A stretch of 64,000 nt of DNA from Cutibacterium modestum (GCF_008326345.1 NZ_BJEN01000003.1:1-64000); one strand, 5' to 3'. Shown: positions 18,500 to 27,624, counted from the first letter of the stretch. Numbers and translations: made by a program. The notes: generated from the letters alone by a model not told the origin.

Positions 18500-19002
18500 T
18501 GCTGGCTGGAATCCTCTGCGCAGGAGCGGATAGGAGTGCCGTGGCCGCTTGCCTCGGCTGCGCGGGTAAATAAGGTGAACCCGGTGACGACAGTGTCGAT
18601 CTCGCCAGGCTCGAGGTGACTGAGTAGGTCGATGAGCTGACGTCGACGGTGCTTATTGACGTCTTGCACGAGCGTGGACCCCCGCTTCGTCAGAGAGAGC
18701 ACATTGGCGCGACGATCGTCGGGATCGGGAGAGCGGTCGACGAGCCCCTTGGAGACGAGACGTTCGACCATCCGAGCGATGGTTGAGGAGTGGACCTCGA
18801 GGTCACGAGCCAGGTCGACCCCACGCGTCACTCCGGCGTCGATGAGGACGAGGAGTCGGTATTGCGGCGCGCTGACGTCCTCAGCAAGTTCCACTAGGGA
18901 ACGGGCTGCCACGTCGAGGAGGGCCCACGATGCTTGCAAAGCGGTTTCGACATCGGCGTGGTTGGGGGCTGGCCCTTCCGACTTTGTTGCATCCTGCGAC
19001 AT
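18496..19002 (-). CDS. MarR-family transcriptional regulator
   Basis: This 168-residue protein has the winged helix-turn-helix at about residues 60-125, with GVDLARDLEVHSSTIARMVE as the DNA-reading helices and the wing around RSPDPDDRRANVL, a classic MarR D-x-R-x-R wing. I chose ATG at 19002; the 160 codons that remain open upstream run across the divergent gene and do not look like protein. It is coupled to the ClC gene by ATGA, so it probably regulates that transporter and itself. Confidence 0.9.
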   Translation of the reverse strand: MSQDATKSEGPAPNHADVETALQASWALLDVAARSLVELAEDVSAPQYRLLVLIDAGVTRGVDLARDLEVHSSTIARMVERLVSKGLVDRSPDPDDRRANVLSLTKRGSTLVQDVNKHRRRQLIDLLSHLEPGEIDTVVTGFTLFTRAAEASGHGTPIRSCAEDSSQQ

Positions 19003-19030
19003 CTGCACAGTGGAATTGTTGCACACTGCA
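19003..19030. promoter_or_regulatory. Candidate operator between marR and the hydroxyacid dehydrogenase
   Basis: The sequence TGCACA occurs at 19003-19008 and again, as TGCACACTGCA, at 19020-19030, 17 bp apart, immediately before the marR start and 54 bp before the divergent dehydrogenase start. Placement suits an autoregulatory site. Protein binding is an inference. Confidence 0.3.
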
Positions 19031-19083
19031 TTAATTCTGGCGACGCTCGGTCTACAGCTGGCGTGGTCGCCTACAGTGATGCC

Positions 19084-20049
19084 ATGGCTCGCATCATTGT
19101 CACCGCACCGCAGCTCATGTCCGTCGTCAACGAGGAACTTCCCGGTCACGAGGTCGTGGGTGGCGATCATGCCATGGATCGCCAGGAACTTTCCGACCAG
19201 ATCGCCACCGCCGACGCTCTGCTTACTAGCTTGTCTGATCCCCTTGACGCCGAGATGATTAGTAAAGGGAAAAACCTTAAGGTCATCGGTCAGTGCGCCG
19301 CTGGTTTTAATAACATTGACCTCGACGCTGCCAAGCAGGCTGGGGTTGTGGTCACGTCGACCCCGGGCGTCCTCCACGAGGCCACCGCCGACCTTGCCTT
19401 CACTCTGCTTCTTGAGGTTACTCGTCGTACTGGCGAGGCTGAGCGCTGGGTGCGTTCTGGCAAGGCCTGGCGCTACGATCACACCTTCATGCTGGGCGCC
19501 GGGTTACAGGGGGCTACCCTCGGCATCATCGGCCTGGGGCAGATCGGTGAGGCTATGGCTCGACGCGCCGCAGCCTTCGGCATGAACGTCATCTACAACG
19601 CTCGTCATGAGAAGAATGTCATGGCGATTGACGCCGTCAATCCCAATACCCAGCCAACTCGTCGCGTCGAACTTGACGAGCTCTTCGTAACCTCCGACGT
19701 CGTCTCCTTACACTGCCCACTCACCGATAAGACCCGCCACCTCGTTGACGCTGACGCCCTGGCTGCTATGAAGAAGACCGCCTATCTCGTCAATACTGCT
19801 CGCGGCGCCTGTGTCGATGAGGTTGCCCTGGTGAAGGCTCTCAAGTCGGGTGCGATTGCCGGTGCGGGTCTGGACGTCTACGAGGATGAGCCGGCGATCA
19901 CTGTGGACTTGCTGACGATGGAGAACGTCGTGTTGCTGCCTCACATTGGATCGGCTGCCCTGCCGACTCGTGAAGCGATGAGCCGTCTAGCTGCGCGCAA
20001 TATCGCCAAGGTCCTTGACGGGAAGCCAGCTGAAACCCCAGTGGAGTGA
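19084..20049 (+). CDS. D-2-hydroxyacid dehydrogenase (glyoxylate/hydroxypyruvate reductase type)
   Basis: The 321-residue protein shows the full D-isomer dehydrogenase set: the Rossmann loop GIIGLGQIGEAMARR, the substrate Arg in VNTARGACVDE, the Glu in DVYEDEP and the catalytic His in LLPHIGSAA. It reduces a 2-ketoacid such as glyoxylate or hydroxypyruvate with NAD(P)H, or runs in reverse. The GAGLQGATLG segment before the Rossmann loop is typical of the GyaR/GRHPR branch. ATG at 19084 starts the catalytic domain directly; the longer frame from 18934 lies inside the divergent marR. Confidence 0.92.
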   Translation: MARIIVTAPQLMSVVNEELPGHEVVGGDHAMDRQELSDQIATADALLTSLSDPLDAEMISKGKNLKVIGQCAAGFNNIDLDAAKQAGVVVTSTPGVLHEATADLAFTLLLEVTRRTGEAERWVRSGKAWRYDHTFMLGAGLQGATLGIIGLGQIGEAMARRAAAFGMNVIYNARHEKNVMAIDAVNPNTQPTRRVELDELFVTSDVVSLHCPLTDKTRHLVDADALAAMKKTAYLVNTARGACVDEVALVKALKSGAIAGAGLDVYEDEPAITVDLLTMENVVLLPHIGSAALPTREAMSRLAARNIAKVLDGKPAETPVE

Positions 20050-20466
20050 TCCGTTCGCTCACAGCGTTGGTGTGATGGGTCTGGTTCTCCTTGGCACAAC
20101 GTCGTCGGAGAGAGCCGGCCTCGGCTGTGTTCATCGGGGCGAAGAGAGTACGCAATGACGCGGGCAGAATTGTCTGAAAGCCTGTGGAAACGGCTATTTC
20201 CGAAAACCTGTTTTCTGTATTTAAGCTATCGATCGCTTGCCTAAATTGTGTCGCTGTGGGCGGGCTGCTGTGGCATGAAAACCGCATTATGACGCGGTTT
20301 GCACGTCTGTTCTAGGGGGTGTGCACGAACATGCACAAAAGCCGTTTTCGGTGGTTGTTGTCCAGAGCTTTCCCTAGCCTTGGCAAGTACCTGGCAACGG
20401 TGGCGGGGCACCGAGATCCCCTGAGTCACCCCCCCACACGCCGGATGGTTTCGAAGGGAGCATTCA
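20050..20466. promoter_or_regulatory. Upstream region of glpABC with two palindromes
   Basis: This 417-bp gap carries no gene. Two symmetric elements stand out. AAACCGC (20279-20285) and GCGGTTT (20294-20300) are separated by eight bases, and TGTGCA and TGCACA are spaced by six bases at 20320-20337, which is the geometry of CRP/FNR-family sites. Either would suit control of an anaerobic glycerol-phosphate operon. An AAGGGAG ribosome site precedes the glpA ATG. Confidence 0.4.
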
Positions 20467-22101
20467 ATGAGGACCATGAACGCAGACGTCGTTGTCATCG
20501 GTGGCGGTGCCACCGGTGCAGGCGTCGTGCGGGACGTCGCGATGCGTGGATATCGCGCCGTTCTGTTGGATAAAGCCGACCTCGGCCAAGGAACCACCGG
20601 TCGTTACCACGGCCTGCTCCACTCCGGTGGGCGATATGTCGTTTCGGATCCCGGGTCGGCGACGGAGTGCGCTGAGGAAAACGAGATCGTTACCCGGATC
20701 CACGCTGACGCTGTTGAGAAGACTGGCGGTCTCTTCGTGGTGACCCCTGAAGATGACTTGGAGTTTTCCGATCAGTGGGTTGAGGGAGCTAAAAAATCCA
20801 AGGTGCCCTTCGAGGAGATTGCCACCGCGGAGGCCCTGCGTCGTGAGCCCCGTCTGAACCCCGGCATTAAACGTGCCTTCGCTGTTCAGGATGGTTCGGT
20901 TGATGGATGGCAGATGGTGTGGGGTGCCGCCCACTCCGCTATCGAGTATGGCGCCAAAGTCATGACCTACACCGCCGTCACCGAGATCATTCGTGAGGGC
21001 GACCAGATCAGCGCTGTTGTCGCCCATGATCTTAAGCACGACGAGCGGATCCGAATCGATTGCAAGTTCGTCATCAATACCGCTGGCCCGTGGGCTGGAC
21101 GCATCGCTGAGCTTGTTGGCTGCCATGACGTTGACGTCGTGGCGGGCCGCGGCATCATGATCGCTATGAACCACCGCCTGGTGAACACGGTGATCAATCG
21201 TTGCATCTATCCTGCTGATGGCGACATCCTCGTTCCGGTGCACACTGTGTCGATCATCGGCACCACCGACGTCAAGGCTGATGATCCCGAGCGTCTGGCC
21301 ATTCCTCGTAACGAGGTGCAGCAGATGCTTGATTCCGGCGAGACCCTTGTGCCGGGATTCCGCGACGCCCGTGCGGTCCACGCCTGGGCTGGTGCCCGTC
21401 CGCTGTTCAAGGACAAGCGAGTCTCGTCTACCGATACCCGCCACATGTCCCGCGGCATGAGCATCCTCGACCACGGCTCTCGCGACGGCGTCAATGGCAT
21501 TGTCTCCATCATCGGCGGCAAGCTCACCACCTACCGGCTGATGGCTAAAAACGTTGTCGACGTCATGTGTGAGCAGCTCGGCGACGACCGCCCCTGCCGC
21601 ACTGCAGACGAGGCTGTGCCTGGATCGACCGTCGGCAAGAACTACCTCATCACCCACCGTCTGGGTGAGAACGAGGAGCGCCGTGCCGGAACTGGTCTGG
21701 TTCGCGGGGGCGATCCGAAGGCCGTGGCGTCGTCCAAGAAGATCGACAACCAGGTCATCTGTGAGTGCGAACTTATGAGCCGCAAGATGTTCACCGATCT
21801 GTTGGCCGATCAGCCTGACGCGACCTTCGACGACCTGCGCCGCCAGCTGCGTCTGGGCATGGGCCCCTGTCAGGGCGGTTTCTGCTCGATGCGCGCTACC
21901 GGTGTTGCTGTTGAGGAAGGCACGATCGACGCCGAGCGCGCCACTGGTTTGCTGCGTCTGTTCCTCAAAAACCGTTGGATCGGTCTGTGGCCGATTCTCT
22001 ACGGCGAGCAAGTTCGTCAGACTGCCCTTGATGACTGGATCTTCCAAGGCACCTTCGACGTTGAGCACCTTCCCACCCCGCAGCAGGAGGTCGAGCTGTG
22101 A
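20467..22101 (+). CDS. glpA: Anaerobic glycerol-3-phosphate dehydrogenase subunit A
   Basis: The 544-residue flavoprotein oxidises sn-glycerol 3-phosphate to dihydroxyacetone phosphate under anaerobic conditions. The N-terminus has the FAD fold VVVIGGGATGAGVVRDVAMR followed by GTTGRYHGLLHSGGRY. The C-terminus has a BFD-like [2Fe-2S] domain with CECEL and GPCQGGFC cysteines near 435-475, which separates GlpA from aerobic GlpD. It begins the glpABC operon and overlaps glpB by GTGA. The length matches E. coli GlpA (542). Confidence 0.97.
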   Translation: MRTMNADVVVIGGGATGAGVVRDVAMRGYRAVLLDKADLGQGTTGRYHGLLHSGGRYVVSDPGSATECAEENEIVTRIHADAVEKTGGLFVVTPEDDLEFSDQWVEGAKKSKVPFEEIATAEALRREPRLNPGIKRAFAVQDGSVDGWQMVWGAAHSAIEYGAKVMTYTAVTEIIREGDQISAVVAHDLKHDERIRIDCKFVINTAGPWAGRIAELVGCHDVDVVAGRGIMIAMNHRLVNTVINRCIYPADGDILVPVHTVSIIGTTDVKADDPERLAIPRNEVQQMLDSGETLVPGFRDARAVHAWAGARPLFKDKRVSSTDTRHMSRGMSILDHGSRDGVNGIVSIIGGKLTTYRLMAKNVVDVMCEQLGDDRPCRTADEAVPGSTVGKNYLITHRLGENEERRAGTGLVRGGDPKAVASSKKIDNQVICECELMSRKMFTDLLADQPDATFDDLRRQLRLGMGPCQGGFCSMRATGVAVEEGTIDAERATGLLRLFLKNRWIGLWPILYGEQVRQTALDDWIFQGTFDVEHLPTPQQEVEL

Positions 22102-23441
22102 GCACCGCAACCGTCCCCACCAAATCGACCACTGCCGACCGTTTCAACGCTCAGCACGTCGTCGTCATCGGATCCGGCCTCGCCGGCCTGACTGCCGCCT
22201 TGCGCCTGCGTCGTGGTGGCGCCCGGGTGACCCTCGTCACCAAGGGTGTCGGCGGCCTGCAGTTGGGCCAGGGCACTGTCGACGTCCTGGGCTACACCCC
22301 GGGTCGCGTCGAAAAGCCCTACGAGGCTGTCAAGGAACTCGCGTCCAAGCACCCCGAGCATCCCTACGCCAAGATCGGCGTTGAGGCCGTTAGGGAGGGC
22401 ATCGACTTCCTGCGCGAGGTTACTGGTGACTCTTACTTGCTTGGTGACGGGGAGACCACAATCAACCTGCCGACCGCTGTCGGTGCGATTCGCCCCACCG
22501 CTCTGGTCCCGCCGTCGATGATCAAAGGCAATCTCAAAGACGGTGACAAGGTCATCGTTATCGGGCTGGCCCAGTACAAGGACTTCCACGCTGGTCTCAT
22601 CGCTCAGAACATTGACCGGGCCACGCTGCCCGGCGGTGGTCACGCTTCCGCTCGCGCTGTCGTGGTCGATTTTGAGCCCCGCGAGGGCGAGTACGACGCC
22701 ACTGGGTTGTCGATCGCTCGTTCCCTTGACAACGCCCGTACCCGTCGGGCGCTGGCTGAGGGGCTCAAGGGATTCGTCAACCCCGGTGAGATCGTCGCGC
22801 TGCCGGCCGTCCTCGGTATCGACAACCACAGCGAGGTCCTCGCCGACTTCACGAAGATTCTCGGCGCTGAGGTGTTCGAGATCGCATCGCTGCCACCCTG
22901 CGTGCCCGGCATGCGCCTCAACAACAAGCTCGTCGTGACCGCTAAGAACGAGCGCGTTGACTACGTGCTCGGTTCAAAGGTCACCGGCTGCAAGGTGACC
23001 GACGGTAAGGTCGTCTCTGTGACGGTCGGAACCGTCGGTGCGGCCAAGGAGATCAAGGCTGACGCCGTCGTCCTTGCGGGTGGCGGCTTTGAGTCCGGCG
23101 CCCTCAAGCTTGACTCTCACGGCCATCTGCATGAAACCATCCTCGACCTGCCGGTCACCATGCCGGAAGGCGTCAAGGAGGAAGATCTCGTCCACGGTGA
23201 CTACTGGGGTTCCCCGCAGCCGCTGTTCCAGTGCGGCGTTGAGGTCGACGAGAACATGCTCGTCACCTACCAGGGCAAGCCTGTCCATTCCAATGTCTAC
23301 GCCGCCGGCGGCGTCATCGCCGGTGCCACTAGGTGGCAGGAAAAGTCGGGTGAGGGCGTCGCCCTCGGCTCGGCCATCAAGGCCGCGGATGCCATCCTGT
23401 CGTCGGTCGGGGCTGGTGCTGCGACCAGGGAAAGGAACTGA
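22098..23441 (+). CDS. glpB: Anaerobic glycerol-3-phosphate dehydrogenase subunit B
   Basis: This 447-residue flavoprotein is the second subunit of the GlpABC complex. The dinucleotide fold lies near residues 16-40 (VVIGSGLAGLTAALRLRRGG), and GGVIAG with the following TRWQEKSGEGVALGSA forms the C-terminal FAD-binding closure. It starts at GTG overlapping the glpA stop, and glpC begins two bases after its stop, so all three are expected in fixed ratio. The subunit passes electrons from GlpA towards the GlpC iron-sulphur protein. The length is slightly longer than the E. coli subunit (419). Confidence 0.95.
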   Translation: MSTATVPTKSTTADRFNAQHVVVIGSGLAGLTAALRLRRGGARVTLVTKGVGGLQLGQGTVDVLGYTPGRVEKPYEAVKELASKHPEHPYAKIGVEAVREGIDFLREVTGDSYLLGDGETTINLPTAVGAIRPTALVPPSMIKGNLKDGDKVIVIGLAQYKDFHAGLIAQNIDRATLPGGGHASARAVVVDFEPREGEYDATGLSIARSLDNARTRRALAEGLKGFVNPGEIVALPAVLGIDNHSEVLADFTKILGAEVFEIASLPPCVPGMRLNNKLVVTAKNERVDYVLGSKVTGCKVTDGKVVSVTVGTVGAAKEIKADAVVLAGGGFESGALKLDSHGHLHETILDLPVTMPEGVKEEDLVHGDYWGSPQPLFQCGVEVDENMLVTYQGKPVHSNVYAAGGVIAGATRWQEKSGEGVALGSAIKAADAILSSVGAGAATRERN

Positions 23442-23443
23442 TC

Positions 23444-24694
23444 ATGGGTGTTATCGAGGAGACGTTCGCCGGACACGAGGTCTCGCGCCAGTCGCTCGAC
23501 GCCTGCGTCAAGTGCACTATCTGTGAGACGATGTGCCCGGTGGCCAAGGCCACCCCGCTCTACACCGGACCGAAGTACAACGGCCCACAGGGTGAGCGCT
23601 ACCGCGACGGAGCTTCCGTCGACCACTCCCTCGAGTGGTGTAACTTCTGCGGCATCTGTACTCTCCACTGCCCACAGGGCGTGAAGATTGCGGAGCTCAA
23701 CGAGCAGGCGGCTGCCAAGATGAAGCACCAGAATGGTGTGCCGCTGCGTGACCGCCTCATCCCGCTGACCACCCTTGAGGGACGCGTGCTGTCCCCGATC
23801 GCCCCACTGGCCAACTGGGGCCTCAAGCAGAAGCCGATTCGCATCGCCGTCGAGAAGATCATTAAGGTCCACCGCGATGCGCCAATGCCAACCGCCCAGA
23901 CCGAGACTTTGAGCAAGTGGATGCGCCACCACAAGCCGGCCAAGCCGGCCACCAAGGGGCCGATCGTCTTCTTCCAAGGCTGCGCCGGCGGCTACTTCGA
24001 GACCGAAACCTCCAAGAAGTCCATCGAGGTACTTGAGCATCTGGGCTACGAGGTGCTCGTGCCGAAGCAGGGTTGCTGTGGTCTGGCTAAGCAATCGAAC
24101 GGACTGTTCGAGGGCGCTACCAAAGACATCCTCAGCCTGTGCGACAAGATCATCAGCCTCGGGAAGGGCCTGACAGTCGTGTCCTCGTCCGGCTCCTGCG
24201 TCGGAATGATGAAGCACGAGGCCCACGAGATTATGGGTGTTGACGACCCTCGTCTGCACGACGTTTCGGTGCGCTCCCGGGACTTTTCGGAGTTCCTCAT
24301 GGACGAGTACCGCAACGGCGAACTCGACGCCTCGCAATTCCGTCCGATCGACATCACAGTCCCTTACCACCAGCCCTGCCAGGTCAAGAGCCAGGGCATG
24401 GGGTTCCCGGCGGTTCAGCTCATGGAACTCATCCCGGGCGTCAAAGTGCTGGAGTCCAATAAGCCGTGCTGTGGCATCGCTGGTACATACGGTCTGAAGG
24501 CCGAGCGCTACGAGGTCGCCCAAAAGATCGGTGCAGGTGTGTTCAGGCACATGCAGGATCACAACGAGGGTGTGGGAGTCTGTGATACCGAGACCTGTCG
24601 TTGGCAGATCTCCAAGTCCTCGGGAGTCAAGATCGTGCATCCGGTGTGGTTGCTGCACCACTCACTGGGGCTATCGGACAACCTGTTCGACTGA
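23444..24694 (+). CDS. glpC: Anaerobic glycerol-3-phosphate dehydrogenase subunit C
   Basis: The 416-residue membrane-associated subunit anchors the complex and delivers electrons to menaquinone. It has two [4Fe-4S] ferredoxin motifs, CVKCTICETMCP and CNFCGICTLHCP, in its first 80 residues, then two CCG domains with QGCCGLA and KPCCGIAGTYG, as in heterodisulfide-reductase-like proteins. The ATG follows GGAAAGGAACTGATC. It closes the operon; a hairpin follows ten bases after the stop. Confidence 0.96.
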   Translation: MGVIEETFAGHEVSRQSLDACVKCTICETMCPVAKATPLYTGPKYNGPQGERYRDGASVDHSLEWCNFCGICTLHCPQGVKIAELNEQAAAKMKHQNGVPLRDRLIPLTTLEGRVLSPIAPLANWGLKQKPIRIAVEKIIKVHRDAPMPTAQTETLSKWMRHHKPAKPATKGPIVFFQGCAGGYFETETSKKSIEVLEHLGYEVLVPKQGCCGLAKQSNGLFEGATKDILSLCDKIISLGKGLTVVSSSGSCVGMMKHEAHEIMGVDDPRLHDVSVRSRDFSEFLMDEYRNGELDASQFRPIDITVPYHQPCQVKSQGMGFPAVQLMELIPGVKVLESNKPCCGIAGTYGLKAERYEVAQKIGAGVFRHMQDHNEGVGVCDTETCRWQISKSSGVKIVHPVWLLHHSLGLSDNLFD

Positions 24695-24703
24695 CCGAAG
24701 CCT

Positions 24704-24741
24704 GCTGAGCCCTACCACTTTTCGATGGTGTGGGGCTCAGC
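24704..24741 (+). terminator. Terminator-like hairpin after glpC
   Basis: GCTGAGCCC at 24704-24712 pairs perfectly with GGGCTCAGC at 24733-24741, extended by a partial TACCA/TGGTG pairing, with the T-run in the loop rather than after the stem. It lies ten bases past the glpC stop, which fits operon termination. Confidence 0.65.
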
Positions 24742-24877
24742 TTCGCCGGACCTCCTGTGATCCGGAGTTGGCCGGGACTTGCTGTGGGGGCGGGTTCCGG
24801 CCTTTTCACGTGCCGCGGTGATGTAGGCGGCCTTTTAGTTGGTCGCGGTTGCTTGAGAGTGCCCTGTTGTTGTTTTC

Positions 24878-24944
24878 AAAAATCCCCAGTTCGGCGTGGG
24901 TCCAAGCACTGGTGTGATCTGACCCCCTGGGAGTCGGGATTTTT
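24878..24944. repeat. 67-bp palindromic repeat, copy A
   Basis: The element starts AAAAATCCC and ends GGGATTTTT, with further near-complementary bases inside, so it folds into a long hairpin and offers a T-run on both strands. Copy B at 27436-27502 has the same length and orientation and matches at about 53 of 67 positions by eye. It could be a bidirectional terminator or a short non-autonomous repeat. The surrounding stretch from 24742 to 25252 holds no recognisable gene. Confidence 0.75.
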
Positions 24945-25252
24945 CGTCAATGGGGGTGGGCGCGCACGTTGTGGTGGGGTGGGGAGCGTCAGGCAGGGTA
25001 ACGCTGTGCGGCACGGTGCGAGAATTTGGTGAATCGCGATCAGGCTGATCAAGGCGAGCGTACCCACGTTGTCGAGTATGGAGGTTGGCTCGACGATTCT
25101 GTGAACTCTCACCGACGAGTTGGCGGTCGAGACTTACAAGGGTAGACCGACCTAATGCTGCGCATTGTCAGACGCGAGCGTTACTCCTTCTCGCCCAGTG
25201 ACCTTTGACACCAATCGTGAGGTTAAGGCCACAGAGCGGCTTGAAGAATCTG

Positions 25253-25716
25253 TCAGGAAGCCGGGATGATGGAACGTGTTCCAATGGGATCGTGAGTGGT
25301 AACGAGAAGGGATGCGCTCATTGCCATGGCGGCGCATTCGGATGGTGCATCGGGTAGAGCCCCTTCCAGAAGGCCGATCCGCACTGTGGTGGCGTTCTCG
25401 TTGACGGTAGCTCGCACCCCATGGCACGTGGGGTCTCCCATGTAGAAGAACACACGTACCGAATGACTTGAGACCGCCTCGTAATGGCTCCATGACGATA
25501 CATGCTCTTGACGGAGATCACCCCGCTGGTGCACGTCGCTCGGGGTCTGGGGGGCGGTGCGGCCGTGGGGTTGGGATGGGAACTCGTAATGGCGGAACTA
25601 GGAGGGAGTTTTTCCCCCTCACCGGTACATCCTGTCATGGCAACAACTCCCAAGACGACGGCAAGCAGCGTTGCTGTACGTCGACAATGGCGAATCACAT
25701 CCTGCATAGTACTCAT
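25253..25716 (-). pseudogene. Secreted lipoprotein gene, frameshifted in a G6 tract
   Basis: ATG at 25716 opens a lipoprotein signal: a basic start, a hydrophobic stretch and the lipobox MTGC near residue 31. A Pro-rich linker reaches a run of six C (plus-strand G at 25549-25554) where the frame is lost. Adding one base continues it in the frame ending at 25253, with RVFFYMGDPTCHGV and LPDAPSECAAMAMS. The restored protein would be about 155 residues, of unknown function, with cysteines that may form a disulfide. Its ATG overlaps the stop of the protease reading (ATGA), so the two were co-translated. Confidence 0.7.
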
Positions 25717-26802
25717 CGGTCCTTGTTTGCTGCGATGAACATGTCCCTGACGCGATGGCCAAAATGGGCCCTGGATGTGAGTTGTGCTGCCGGCGGGGCC
25801 GTTCGACGTGACACTGCGCGCGTACCCTAGATCATTAGTGTTGCTATATTTGTCGAGCCAGGGGCCACCAGATGCACCACCCCCCGAAACCATAACCGGC
25901 AATGCGGTTGAACTTGTGGGCACCGATCCAGCCGTCGCTGCTTCGTCCCCAACAGGCCCACATGATCTGGCCTCTGTTGAGATTTGCCGGGTAGCCGAAG
26001 ATACTGGCGTCAAAACCGATATTGCCGCCCCACTCGAAACCGTGACCACCGACCGCGTTCACCACCGCAGCCTTAGAGGTGCTTCCGTTGTGGGTGGTGA
26101 TAAAGGCAACGTCGGAATTGAACCCTCGACCAGATCCACCATACTTGATCCAGTCGTCGAATGTGCGTAGCGCGACGGCCTGATAAATTCCGTAACGGGG
26201 CCATTGTCGTACCCCGGCATGAACACGACATTGGTATGCCACTTATTTCCCGGAGCACCATAGACGCAGTGTCCTGTGGTGATTACAAGACGCTTGGAAC
26301 CACTGTTGATGGAAGATCCCGAGCAGACGTAGTCTTTCCTATTGGTCTGATTGTGATAAAAGATCTTGCCATTGGTTTTCGAGAAATTGGTGACTGGGGG
26401 TGTGGCTTGCGGAATCCTTGAGTTTTTATCGGCGCGACAGGTGGAGAACCGACGGTGAGCGGCTCGCTCGTGGGAGTCCGCCCCTTGAAATGGTCCTCGA
26501 CTACGGCGGCGTTGTACAGAGTATCGGCAGGTATTGCAGCAGCGAGACGTCGAAGGGTCCAGTAGGCGGTGACCGCAGGGTCACCCGTGGTCGTACTGAT
26601 TGGCCGCGCGATACCGGTAGGTGTATGGGTCTGACCTGTCCTTGGATTCGTCACCGGTGCGCGGGTTGTGGTAATTGCAGACGGTGATGAGCCATCCGAG
26701 GGTATAGGTGCTGCTAATGCAGGTGTCATGGCTGAAACTAGCAGGAAGCCCGATGTAGCAAAGGGTAGTGAAAACGGTAACGATGTCGTGGATTCGAGGC
26801 AT
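25713..26802 (-). pseudogene. Secreted trypsin-like serine protease with five frameshifts
   Basis: ATG at 26802 follows AAGGAG and opens a signal peptide whose coherent reading ends MTPALAAPIPS. Pieces in different frames then give the chymotrypsin-fold triad: His in VITTGHCVYG, Asp in SDVAFITTHN, Ser in GASGGPWL, and an ending RDMFIAANKDR. Joining them needs single-base changes at AAA 26760-26762, about 26411-26422, GGGG 26197-26200, the C6 at 25880-25885 and AAAA 25761-25764. The intact product would be about 360 residues and exported. All catalytic motifs survive, so decay is recent or some shifts are sequence errors. Confidence 0.8.
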
Positions 26803-26948
26803 GGGAGTCTCCTTCAGGCTTCAATGTTGGGTACACCAAAACCTCACCACCGTAATGATAACTCGTATGGTGTTTTGTAGTGCTATTAATGTCCCTGCTG
26901 ATCCGTAGGAGCGTTTGGGTTCGATGATCATGCATCAATCTCTGAGCC

Positions 26949-27356
26949 ATGACGACCACACCCATATTTGTCACCGGTACCCAATACAGACTGACTGGTC
27001 GCGTGACCAACATCCTAGCCGGTGATCCCCGCCTGCTTGTCCTCGACGAGCCCACAATCGACTTGGACTTCTGCTCGGGTCGCCTCGAAATCTATTCTCT
27101 CGACTCGCGGTTTATAGGACAACGCTGCTTTCCGACATCACGGGTGAGGCTGGCCGATGCGCCAGATTTTTACTGTGCAAGGGTACGATCCTGGCTCAGA
27201 CAAGCCTTGACGCTACTCGAACATATTGGAACTGCTGATGCGAGTAGCCTTCCTTATCCTCCATGGGAAGCAACGCGACCAGGTTCCGACATTCCCCGTG
27301 TCCTATGCCGTTGGCACCATGATGACCTTGACGAGAACCGCCGACCTCGGATGTGA
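26949..27356 (+). pseudogene. ABC-transporter ATPase scrap
   Basis: Within an open frame, about 26985-27069 encodes LTGRVTNILAGDPRLLVLDE followed by PTIDLD, which is the stretch from the signature helix through Walker B and the D-loop of an ABC ATPase. No Walker A precedes it, and the residues after it do not continue the fold. A further plus-strand frame (27226-27447) begins with a hydrophobic MRVAFLILHG that might be the start of a permease, but this is weak. The remainder of 26803-27435 holds nothing I recognise. Confidence 0.6.
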
Positions 27357-27435
27357 CGTCGCAATCGATTGCGCCATCTTGGACGAGTTCATCGTTCTGA
27401 CGGTCGGTCGAGGGGACATCCTGACATCGGTGTTT

Positions 27436-27502
27436 AAAAATCCCTAACTCGAGCCGGGTCCGAGCATTGCTGTGATGTGATGCCCTGCGAGTCGGGATTT
27501 TT
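27436..27502. repeat. 67-bp palindromic repeat, copy B
   Basis: This has the same boundaries as copy A (AAAAATCCC to GGGATTTTT) and the same + orientation; the terminal arms pair over about 14 bases. The two copies bracket the protease, lipoprotein and ABC remnants as direct repeats about 2.56 kb apart. Confidence 0.75.
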
Positions 27503-27624
27503 CGTCAACGAAGGAGGGGACTCGCGTCAACGGAGCATGGGAGTGCGCATCAACGGGGTCAGCAACGCACGTCTAGGGGGAGGACATACCAGGGGAGGAC
27601 CGCCGTGCTTCCGGGCGCTGTGGC

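Noticed and set aside
18499-19482. Long N-terminal extension of the second MarR protein
   Set aside because: The extra 160 codons lie opposite the divergent dehydrogenase gene and lack protein-like composition; ATG at 19002 gives the normal family length.
20464-22110. A 548-codon open frame on the minus strand opposite glpA
   Set aside because: It is the mirror of a GC-rich coding gene. The plus-strand frame has clear GlpA motifs, and the antisense product has no recognisable domain.
23297-24661. A 454-codon open frame on the minus strand opposite glpC
   Set aside because: Same situation: the plus strand encodes two ferredoxin and two CCG motifs, and the antisense frame is a codon-usage shadow.
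24730-25032. Plus-strand open frame after glpC
   Set aside because: It runs through the terminator hairpin and repeat copy A and has no ribosome site or known motif.
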